Below, one piece after another: positions 1 to 9,838 of a stretch of DNA of 64,000 bases (position 1 is its first letter; every line of letters begins with the position of its first letter). This stretch comes from Adineta vaga (taxonomy: Eukaryota; Rotifera). The stretch is from NCBI GenBank assembly GCA_021613535.1, contig CP075495.1, positions 13,454,001-13,518,000 of the forward strand, written 5' to 3'. The notes below the pieces were generated by a model that had not been told where the DNA came from, made no database searches, and was given only the letters and a program-made list of their open reading frames with translations. The translations under genes were made by a program, and so were the position numbers.

Positions 1-1909
1 GTTTCGGCATCTATAATAAAACGAAGAGATACGGAATACAATTTACGTTGAATTTCTCTGCAAAAAATATTGTGCATATGTTTGAAATATATTTAAAACA
101 AGGGAAACAAATAAGTAAACATTTGTTGAGCTATCCAAGGTTCTTCTTCTTCTCCTTCTTCGTTCTCGTCAAATGTTTGGCCAATTGGGATGAAGTTTTG
201 AAGGAAAACGATAAAATGACATCTATCAACAAGAGAAAACTGATTGATGAAAATTTCATCTTTCTTTCTTTACTTTGAATCATTTCGTATCGTTCTATAA
301 AAGTGGTAATTATTTCTATATGTACATAATCGAACTTAATGACCTTCAAAAATGATGTAGGCGCTTTTGTAATAGTAATTGGAAACGTCAATAAAAATCT
401 GAATTTTTCACTATAATGTCATTATTTTAATACCATGAATATTGATACTTATCGATCAAGATATGTATAACGTTGATTATCTGTTTGTTTGATTTTACTC
501 TGAAAATACAGACAGACGAACGAAAAGAATAAAAGCACAATAGTTTGTTTTCACGCACGTGTCTCCTTTGTTTTTCTTTTCCTCTACTATGTAAACTTAG
601 AACAGAATACACATTCACACAAAATATCTTTCATATTATATAGAAAGGCGTATCGTCGAGATTCACATTTACAAATAACAGAATATGATTTTTAAACGAC
701 TTTAAAAAAAAATACAATATAAAGAGAAAAAAACTAAAAAAGTCTAGTCTTTTAACAGGATTGTTGTTATGGATATAAGTGGCGTTCTATTTAAATAACC
801 AAACAAGATCAAGCAGACATGGTTGTAAGCAATACTTGTGAACGTTGACACAGACACATTGACAATGTTTTCCTCGGTCTTGTTGTCTTGCCTATTTTTC
901 CCTAGATTCGATCGCATATCTTGTGTCATGATCTGTAGTTGAACAGAAGAATTAGAAACTGAAATCTTTAACTTGAGAATGATACTCACTATATAAGCTC
1001 AATATGATCATAGTATTTGAGCTGTTTAGAAGAACTGAACATTCAAATTTGTTTTACTGTTCATAGTGGTCTCTTGTGTTTGTACGCAAGTTGTCTATGC
1101 TATTACATGTCATCCAATGGAAATAGTACTTGATCTGTCGTTTTATATCAATTCTCATAGCAAAATGAATTGGTTTTTTTGGATGTCTTTTATATGCTTA
1201 CAAGTTAGGTTCGACTTTTCCGATCAAAGTATCAGAAGAGACGTTTCAGGAAAAATTGTCATTAAATTCATTTCTTGTGTATAGATAAATGGAATCGTCT
1301 GATTATTCACTAACAGACATAAAGATAACATCATATGGTATATTTTGCAAGACGTATATCTTCAAAAGGATAAATTAAATCTCATCATATATTTTAATTT
1401 TAACAGCCATTTATTGCATTGTACAGAGATCAAAATTGATGTCTATAAAAATAAACATTGCATGCTGAACCGATCTGATTATGGAAATTTTAGTTCAGAG
1501 AGTAGGCAACGAAAAGATAAATAAACGAGACATTCGTCTGATTGTCCACACATCGTTCATATCTTAATTTATTAACTTAATTCATTGTAATAATAGTGAT
1601 AAATTACTTTTATTTGGTTTCGATGTAATACCGATATAGAAATCAACTGAACATAGAGCAGATTTCTTATGAACTCTTTTATTTACTTCTTTTCTTTCTT
1701 TTCCGTTTGGACATGTGCTTATCCCAATTTCACATATATACGCATCTTTGTAAAACAATAGACAGTGGCGACGTATATGTATATGTTAATTATCATTTGT
1801 TGTGGTAGTTTCAAATCGAATGATGACTCAGTAATCTCTTCTCTTCTATTGTATTGTAAGTAGAAATTCAGTTCAGTAATATTTATACAGCTTCTTTTTC
1901 CTAAAATAA
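1..1909. other. Intergenic, no gene recognised
   Basis: AT-rich sequence with short chance open frames only. None has a family signature or exon-like splice borders that join to a neighbour. No RNA gene, long repeat or transposon end was recognised. Confidence 0.5.
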
Positions 1910-2245
1910 ATGACACAACGTTCTGCATCACAACTCTATTTTGATTTAATTCGTCTATTTAAACAATGGCCAATTGATAAATCAAAAACAGGTCGTGATC
2001 TTGGTGAAAAATTACGTGAACAATTTTCGAAATCATTTGCACTTGGTGAAAATTCTCAAGTGAATGTCAACGAATGGAATCATTTTTACGATAATATGAA
2101 ATTACTAATATCCAATGATATTAAAAATCGTTATCCACGAGATCGTAATTGGACAGCATCGGGTTTAAGTCGTGAACAATTACGCTTTATACTTTCGAAT
2201 AAAAGTCTTCAAGCTAATAAAGATTTCATGAAAAAAATGAAATAA
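1910..2245 (+). CDS. UQCC2: UQCC2-like complex III assembly factor
   Basis: Single-exon gene of 111 residues. Residues 10-47 match mitochondrial ubiquinol-cytochrome c reductase complex assembly factor 2 (MNF1) closely: a leucine-rich start, then the pattern WPID-K-GRDLG and later GEN-QVNVNEW. A second block has the YPR tract and a C-terminal SGLS-EQLRFILS segment, both typical of the family. In animals this mitochondrial matrix or inner-membrane protein helps early cytochrome b maturation for complex III. Length is close to the human protein (about 126). The first in-frame ATG is used; a TACAG acceptor-like site lies about 20 nt upstream. It is followed after only 49 nt by the urease-like gene on the same strand. 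Confidence 0.88.
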   Translation: MTQRSASQLYFDLIRLFKQWPIDKSKTGRDLGEKLREQFSKSFALGENSQVNVNEWNHFYDNMKLLISNDIKNRYPRDRNWTASGLSREQLRFILSNKSLQANKDFMKKMK

Positions 2246-2294
2246 AACAAAAAAAACAATTGCTTTTTGTTTTTCCTATTTTCCTTTGTAGATC
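2246..2294 (+). promoter_or_regulatory. 49-nt intercistronic gap with acceptor-like tract
   Basis: Between the UQCC2 stop and the ATG of the urease-like gene there are only 49 nt. They hold a pyrimidine-rich run ending in CCTTTGTAG, three bases before that ATG. This looks like a splice acceptor without a matching donor in the upstream gene. Bdelloid rotifers are known to use spliced-leader trans-splicing, so this could be the trans-splice site of a downstream cistron. That reading is inferred, not shown. Confidence 0.4.
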
Positions 2295-5200
2295 ATGCGA
2301 TTAACAGAACGGGAATTTGAAAATTTAAAAATTAGTTATGCTGGTCTTCTAGCACAAAAACGTCTTGCTCGTGGTGTACGTTTAAATTATCCTGAAGCAG
2401 TGGCACTTATATCTTCACAATGTCTAGAAATTATTCGTGATGGAAAATCAACGTTAACGGATATTCAACAAAAAGCAAAGAAAATGCTTGGAAAAAATAT
2501 GGTATTAAATGGTGTTCCACAAATGATAAAAGAAATTAATCTTGAAGCAACATTTCCAGATGGTGTGAAAATCGTATGTTTACTTTTGATTATCGATTGT
2601 TTTCATTTTCATATCATCTTTATCAAAGGTAATGATTCGAAATCCAATCTGTACGGATATGGGTGATTTAGAAATAGCTTTCTATGGAAGTTTTCTGCCA
2701 CTTCCATCGACCGATTTATTTCAGGTAAAGAAATTCAATGAATGAGAAAAAAATGATTTCATTTCTTTTGCTTTTTATTTATAGAAAGGAAATGATGCAG
2801 AATCAGGCCCTCATCCAGGTGAAATATTTCTAAAAGATACTCAACCAATTATCCTTAATGCTGATCGAGATAGTATATTTATTACTGTGACAAATGAAAG
2901 TAGTGAACTTATATCAGTTGGAAGTCATTATCATTTTGTTGAGACAAATAGACATTTAGCATTTGATCGAACACTTGCTTATGGAATGCGTCTAGTAAAG
3001 AACATAATTTATAAATCTTTCCAGCAAATTTATTTGTCGTTTTCATAGAATATTCCTGCAGGTGATATTTTAACATTTAATCCTGGCGAACAAAAAGAAG
3101 TTCCACTTATACCTATTGGTGGACAAAGGTAAATACTACAAATGAACTATGTGATTGCAAGGAATTAGTATCTTTCTATTTTATTTAGAATAATTCATGG
3201 TGGTAATGGACTCTTTGATGGCCCTGTGAATGATGAAAATTTGAAAAAAAATCAAAAAAATTTACGTAAAAATAATTTTCTACATGTTGATGAGAAAAAT
3301 AGTGTAGAAAAAGTGAATCGTATTTCAACAAAATATCCTCTTGCTCGAGATTTATATCTTGGTCGTTATGGACCAACTACAGGTGATCGAGTAAGTAGAT
3401 TTCGATTACATAATAATGAAGAAAAAAAAAAGATCTACTACTATTTATTTGATGTATACATAGATTTTACTTGGTGATACAAATTTAGTTGTACAAGTGG
3501 AAGTTGATTTAACAACTTATGGTGAAGAGTGTGCGTTTGGTTTAGGAAAAGTTAGTGAAGATTTGGTACTAGGGAAAAAATAATAAAAAGAGATCCTTTA
3601 GGTTTTAAGGGAAGGTATGGGTCAAGCATCAAATACACGAAATGATGTGGCATTAGATACAGTGATAACCAATGTTGTTATTATTGATGCTATTCTTGGT
3701 ATAATTAAAGCAGACGTTGGAATTAAAGTAAAATTATTGATTGAAATTTTGTGCTTTTCTATTCGATAATCAATTGTTTAGGATGGTGTCATTGCAGGTG
3801 TTGGAAAAGCTGGAAATCCTCAAACAATGTCTGGTGTTACTGCGGTATGTTGATAATATTTGCGATACTTGTACTATATAGATTACTACATTTTTAGGGT
3901 ATGATTATTGGTGTTGGAACTGAAGTAATTCAAGGTGAAAATCTAATCTTAACACCTGGTGGTATTGATCCTTGTGCTTATTTTACTTCTCCTGATGTGA
4001 TAACAGAAGCATTAATGAGTGGTGTAACAACAATGTTTGGTGGTGGCACAGGAATGAATGGTAGTGTAACAATGTCGACACCTGGTCCAAATCATATTAA
4101 ACATATGATTCAAGCAACAGATGATTATCCATTGAATTTTGGTTTCTATGGAAAAGGAAATACATCAAAACCAGAAGGTTTATCCAAAGAACTTGAAGAT
4201 CAAATTGTTGCTGGTGCCATTGGGTTTGTATTTATTTTTTCTAAAACTAAATGAAATGAATTTTTTGTTTAGTTTACGATTAGATGAACGATGGGGTGCA
4301 ACACCTTCAGCTATTGATACTTGTTTACGTGTTGCTGAATTTCATGATATTAGTGTACGTTGTTTTCTTTCTCATTTAAATAACCTTTCCTCACTTTACT
4401 TTTTCTTTCTTTCTTTAGGTTCACGCTGATTTAGATAGTTTACGAGAAGCTTACAGTTCTCCTGATGCTATTGGAATATTTCGTGATCGCGTAGTTTTAA
4501 TTCCATGTACAGAAACGGCTGCAGCTCGTGGTAATTTTTTTGATTTACTTCAACAACCAAATGTGATAATAACATCATGCAATAATAAAGCAGCTGTATA
4601 TCGTCAACCTGGGTAAAAATTTATTTTCAAAAATATTCCAATACATTTCTTAGGTTTCTTTTTTTTTGTAGAGAAAATCAAAAACAATTAGCTGTAGAAG
4701 ATTTTCTTCATGATATTGGAGCAATAAGTATTATTTCATCATCATCACAAGTAATAGCAGAATATTTTGTGAATATCATTAGTAAATTAGTTGTTTGATT
4801 TTTATAGTCAGGTGGTCATGTTGGTCGAATCGTACCACGAACATGGCAAATAGCTGATAAAATGAAAGCTATTACTGGTTATTTATCAGAAGATAAAGTA
4901 TGATAACTGATTGTTTTGAATCGACCGAAATAATCAATTAAATTTGTTCTTCTTTTTTTTCCGCGGATAGGAAAATTCAAATGACAATAATCGTGTTCGA
5001 CGTTATATAGCTAAATATACGATAAATCCAGCATTGACACATGGTTGTGCTCATGTTATTGGTTCTATTGAACAACATAAAATGGCTGATCTTGTACTAT
5101 GGCAACCAATGTTCTTTGGCGTTAAACCAGAAATAATCATTAAAGGTGGTCAAATCTCTTGGTCTCAATCTGGCATTGGTATCTATGCTGATATTCGACC

Positions 5201-5575
5201 AGAACCTATTTGTTTACGAAAAAAATTCGGTGCTGTTGGTCGAAGTCCTAATGCAAATTCTGTCGTATTTGTTTCTAAAGTAATTATTTGATTTGGAATC
5301 TTTATAATGTCAAACAAAACTTTCATTTGTTCATTAAGGCATGTGCAGAATTAAGTGCATCAAATTCATATGGTATATGTAAACATGTCGAAGCCGTCCA
5401 TGATATTCGTATGATTACACGTTTACAAATGATTCGAAATGACAATACACCAAAAGTTGATGTTGATCCAACAAGTGGTCAGATTACCGTTGAAAAAGAC
5501 GGAGAAAAAGTTGTGAATGAACCATTACCACTTGCTGCTCGTTTACCATTAGCTCAACGTTACTTTATGTTTTGA
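2295..5575 (+). CDS. Urease-like protein, fused gamma-beta-alpha, active site lost
   Basis: Fifteen exons: 2295-2573, 2629-2724, 2785-2994, 3049-3128, 3189-3390, 3464-3550, 3602-3727, 3782-3844, 3898-4223, 4273-4354, 4419-4612, 4672-4750, 4808-4897, 4971-5279, 5339-5575. All phases agree and give 819 residues; plant ureases have about 840. Domains in order: gamma (about 1-95, start [17 protein letters not shown]), beta (about 125-225), a Lys/Asn-rich linker, then alpha (about 280-819) with FGPTTGDR-type, GKAGNP and PLAQRYFMF motifs. Urease hydrolyses urea at a di-nickel centre. Here every ligand is replaced (Klebsiella numbering): H134 to C407, H136 to Y409, K217 to R492, H246 to D521, H272 to C547, D360 to S606. 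Substrate H219 is D494, and the flap with C319/H320 lies in a net 29-residue deletion. Scaffold motifs ([25 protein letters not shown]) remain. No urease accessory gene lies in the window. Identity is sure; catalysis looks impossible by the normal mechanism. Confidence 0.93.
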
Positions 5576-5753
5576 ATGTTCTTTGTATTTGTGTATTTGT
5601 TAATTCTAAAGCATAGATAACTAGTCAGGATAGAAAAATGTTCATTCCTATATATGTTGTTTTTATATGAAATTTTGCATCATATTCTCTCCTTTTTTTA
5701 ACGTTATTCCATCGTCAGATTTAATATGAATTCTTCTCCTCCAGATAGATAAG

Positions 5754-7406
5754 ATGAACGACGAGATAAAACATTTTCCAGAAAATGTTCAAAAACTATT
5801 AGCAGATGCACGAATACCAATTGAGCAATTGAAACCAATTTATTATGAATTAACCATTGGTGAACATTTTCCAGATGATTCTATTCGATTGATTGAAGTT
5901 AACAATACATTAATTGAAGAATTAGATAAGAATAAAAAGTAATGAATTCTTATCTGATGACTTAATGAAAGTTCAATATCATTTGAAACTATCTAGACTA
6001 GTCATTCGTGGTACACATGATGATTTTGCGACATTGTGTACATCAGAACAAGCTTTTGAACTGAAAACAGCTGAAACATCGAATACCTTATTACTTGCTA
6101 GTCCACTTGATTCATCGTTGGCAAATAAAGAAAATGGATGTGTTTCATTGAAAGTAATATCTTTTCGTATGTGAATTCAATTTTGAAATAACCAAAACAA
6201 GGTATTATTCAGGTCAATACAATTCTACATGCAAAATATGAATTAACTCCATCTGTACCGAAACTAAAACGAATACGTCAATTACTAGAAGAAAAACTAT
6301 ATCGAGGTCATTTTGATGATGATGAAGATACTTTTACACGAAAAGTATTTGCATGTTATGATTTTCTTCGAAATACTCATTTTTTTCTCCTATATAGATT
6401 ACATTAAATGATCTAAAAAATGAAGTACAAGCGAGTGATCAAGCTATCGATGTTTATTTGAAAAAACTCAATGTTATTACAGTCGATGGTTGGTGAATTT
6501 GTAATCTTTTATTTTCAAATATAATCATACTTTTTCAGGTCATCTACGTTTATTGGATTTCGATTTTCGTACTAAACTCATTGAATACATTTTTTCATTA
6601 ATATCAATTCATGATTGGTCAAACGAGAATATTCCAATTGATAAATGTGCTTCAGAAATGAAAGAAATGTGTCCAAAGTAAACAAAGAATAAAATATCTT
6701 TTGTTTTTCTTCAATAAAAGAATCGATGATTATAGATCTGTTGCCAAACAATTTCTCGAACAAATTGGTACAATTTCAACAGATGGTAAATCAATTTTTT
6801 CGGGATGAAAATGAAATTTTTTCGATTGAATCTATTTTCAAGGTAATTCCATTGCTTTGAATGCCAATACAATATCCATTCATTATGCATTAGATTTATT
6901 ACGAAACTTAGAAAAAGTAATAGTAAAAAAATTGTATATATAGAACGAAAATTGATTTTATTTTTGTATTAGATGAAATTATCTGAATTTATGACATGTT
7001 GGAGAGAATGTGTTCCAAGTGAATTTCCAATTAATTTAGAACAATTAATAGTAAGCAATTGCTCATACTTATTTGATTAAATTAAATAAGATTTTGCTTT
7101 CTATTAGGGATTTGTAATTCATTCTGAAGATACAATTGCTTACATTGATGTTGATGATCTCAGTGAAAAAGCGGATGAACGGTAATAGATTTATTGAATG
7201 AAAAACAAATAATATTAACAACTGTATTCTTTATTTTTAGAATTAAAACATTATTTTCTCGTAAGAATCTTTGGACATTATTAGAATTAGAACCATTCTT
7301 GTCAAATTTAACAACATCAAGTGCAGAATTCATTACTTTATTAGCAACACATACACGTAGTATTATGAAAGATGGACAGAAATATTATGTTCCTAAATAT
7401 AGTTAA
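5754..7406 (+). CDS. DSCC1: Sister chromatid cohesion protein DCC1
   Basis: Ten exons: 5754-5938, 5997-6153, 6213-6344, 6398-6488, 6539-6677, 6736-6785, 6843-6916, 6973-7050, 7108-7181, 7241-7406; 381 residues against 393 in human. The diagnostic block near residue 62 (LVIRG, then LC, then LKTAETSNTLLL) matches DCC1, as do the PKLKRIRQLLEE segment, GHLRLLDFDF and the C-terminal KTLFSRKNLW. DCC1 joins CTF8 and CTF18 in the alternative clamp loader (CTF18-RFC) that acts on PCNA in S phase and supports sister chromatid cohesion. The C-terminal half corresponds to the winged-helix region that binds polymerase epsilon in other species. It sits 178 nt after the urease-like gene and ends 134 nt from the convergent p22phox gene. 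Confidence 0.92.
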
Positions 7407-7540
7407 ATTCTTCTTTGTCAGATATTTAAATAGATAAAACAAATAAAAACAGATCTAAATTAACAAGATTTCTTTTTTTTCTTCAAATGATTTATTTAAA
7501 TATTACAAAATTGATTGATATAAAAATAAAAAATAAAATA

Positions 7541-8059
7541 TCATACATTAGATGGAATACGATAGAGTGGTTCACGTGGTGGTGGTCTTGTTGGCATTGG
7601 TACTGTATTATCGGTGGTCTTTGGCTCAACAGGTTTCCATTGTTCTTGATAAAGTGCTGCTAAACCATATGCACCTGCGCCAATAATTAATGATATAGCT
7701 GGTACAATTGTTGATATGAGAAAAAGACATGGTAAACTAAGTAAAATATATACAGCAAAACGAATAAAGTAATTTCGAGTCAATGCTCCTAATTTTGTCA
7801 ATAAAATCGATGGATATTGTTGTAAAGGTCGTGCTTTTGATTTTTTTACAATACGTCCACTACGTGGATATTCAATTAGAATAATAAATAAAGCAAGAAT
7901 AAATCCATAAATAGATATTTGCCATAATGAAAAGCGAAAAATCATTGTTAAAATACTGAATATTCCAAGAATATAACCGGTTATTAGCACATGTTCATTT
8001 GCCCACATGGCCCATTCAATTGTACTGGTAGGTAATACTGGTTTTGGCGATGTTGACAT
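7541..8059 (-). CDS. CYBA: p22phox, cytochrome b-245 light chain
   Basis: Single-exon gene of 172 residues (human 195). The N-terminal block IEWAMWANE at about residue 14 is nearly identical to vertebrate p22phox. It is followed by LIEYPRSGR, RNYFIR and EQWKPVEPK, all in family order with hydrophobic membrane segments between them. A proline-rich tail (PTRPPPREP, about 155-163) corresponds to the SH3-binding region that recruits p47phox-type organisers. p22phox is the obligatory membrane partner of NOX1-4 NADPH oxidases, which make superoxide. No NOX catalytic subunit is in this window. The first ATG is used; it is followed by Ser/Thr/Pro residues before the conserved block. Confidence 0.93.
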   Translation of the reverse strand: MSTSPKPVLPTSTIEWAMWANEHVLITGYILGIFSILTMIFRFSLWQISIYGFILALFIILIEYPRSGRIVKKSKARPLQQYPSILLTKLGALTRNYFIRFAVYILLSLPCLFLISTIVPAISLIIGAGAYGLAALYQEQWKPVEPKTTDNTVPMPTRPPPREPLYRIPSNV

Positions 8060-8208
8060 GCCTTTGTTGTTGTTGTTTTTTCTTCTTTTTCTATCTAAAA
8101 ATATTTCAATAGATATATTCAGACCAGATCAAAACGATTTACAACATTTAAAATGACTAGTTATCAAAAATAGAATACATTAGGACAGAAAGAAAAGAAA
8201 TTAAAATC

Positions 8209-9196
8209 TTATGATTGAATAGCTCGTAAATTTGTTTTTGGTGAAGCTATTTGTTGTTGTTCTTCACCATATGAAACAAAGAATTCTTTTAATGCAACAT
8301 ATTCTTTTAATCGTGCTGGTAATAATAATTGTGATGTTTTCTTCCATGTACGTTGCCCTAAACTTGTACGTATTCGAAGACGACATAATTCTTTCAGGTT
8401 TTTAACACGTGTAAATTCATTCCAAAGTATACGTTCAATTTCAGGATATTTAGCTAATTGTTTAGCAAGACATGGCGTTGAATAAAGTTCTTCGATATTT
8501 ATTGTACATCCACATTGTACAAGAAGTTTGATATTTTTCAAATTTTCATTCAATATTGCTAACATTAATGCATTGAAACCTATGTTTTTGAACAAAAAGA
8601 AAGAAATAGTACGAACAAGAGTCCATTTCTTACCATCTCGATCACGATTATTTAAATCACAACCATGTTTAACAAGTACTCGTAAAACTTCGTCATGATT
8701 TCTAGCAGCAGCAACATGTAAAGCAGTCCAACTTCGTGTACATTCATTTAAATCACAACCTCCTTCAATAAGCATTTCTGTTAATGTAGAATTATTTCCA
8801 CATGCCGAAACAAATAGTATAGTTTCATTGAATTGATTACGTCCTTTATATTCAATACCAGCTTTTAAGAACATAGTAGCGATATCTTTATGACATTTCC
8901 ATACCGCTAAAAAACAAATAAACAAACATTTTTTTTGTAAAAAATTCATTTGAATTATTATAATTACCAAGATCAAATGCTCGTGCTGTTCGTTTATCTC
9001 TTGGTACACAACCACGACTGAGTAAAAGTTCCACCACTTCAGTTAAATTATATAATGTTGCGAGTTCAAGAGATTTAAAATCATTTTTAATAAAATCTGA
9101 ATCACTATTATAGATAATTTGTTTGATTTTCTTCACATCTTTACGACGGATTGCTTCATGTAAACATTCACGTTTCACTGAATGATGATTACCCAT
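8209..9196 (-). CDS. Ankyrin repeat and SOCS box protein
   Basis: Three exons, in transcript order 9196-8968, 8906-8634 and 8579-8209; 290 residues with matching phases. At least five ankyrin-like repeats run from about residue 10 to 215. The clearest is TALHVAAARNHDEVLRVLVKHG. The C-terminal region has the SOCS-box pattern: a BC-box of L-x3-C-x3-I (LKELCRLRI), then LLLPARLKEYV, which resembles the Cul5 box LPxP with the second Pro replaced. ASB proteins are substrate adaptors of elongin B/C-cullin 5 ubiquitin ligases. The start MGNHHS carries a Gly at position 2, a possible N-myristoylation signal. The paralogue (ASB number) and substrate cannot be assigned. Confidence 0.8.
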
Positions 9197-9838
9197 GGAT
9201 TACTGTTTTGAAGAGATTGCCAAAGAAAAACAAGAAGATCTTATCAATTAAATAGAATATTGATGTTCGTTTTTTGAATTTAGTGTCGAATTCATAATCA
9301 ATATCCAGAAAAAAACATTCACTCTTGTTATACTCTAATTGAATTTTTTTTCTTGTCTATTGCGAACGAACGATATGAGACGATGATGATTTATCATTAT
9401 CATATTGTTGACATTTCAATATTGAACGAATGAGAATTATTCCATGAGATGTCAGACAATATCGGTCTACTATTCCATATTCCATAATTGAATATAGCAC
9501 TACATAAATAGATTTCAAAAATATATTAAAAGAAAGTTTTAATTACATTAATTGTTCATATCTCAACTCATAAAACTTGTTATCTTTTATACATATAGAA
9601 TGATCCAAATCATTGTCAAGATTTTTATTACTTTCTCATATCGTCAAGATAATCTATATATATACAAACACACACGCACACACATATGTACATGAACTCG
9701 AATAAGAAATCTGACTGAAGCAATAGATTATACACACACACACACACACACAAGTACAAAATGAAAAATAAAAAACTAACATAATCGCAAAACTCTGCAC
9801 ATAGAAAGAAATACTAATTGTTTTCTTTGTTTTTATTT
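9197..9838. repeat. Intergenic with CA/TG microsatellites
   Basis: Between the ankyrin/SOCS gene and the 3' end of the receptor kinase gene. It contains (CA)n tracts at about 9666-9685 and 9732-9751 and AT-rich sequence. No exon was recognised. Confidence 0.7.

Noticed and set aside
5950-5972. CTGATGA...GAAA inside a DSCC1 intron, resembling a hammerhead core
   Set aside because: The bases between the two boxes cannot form stem II; chance match.
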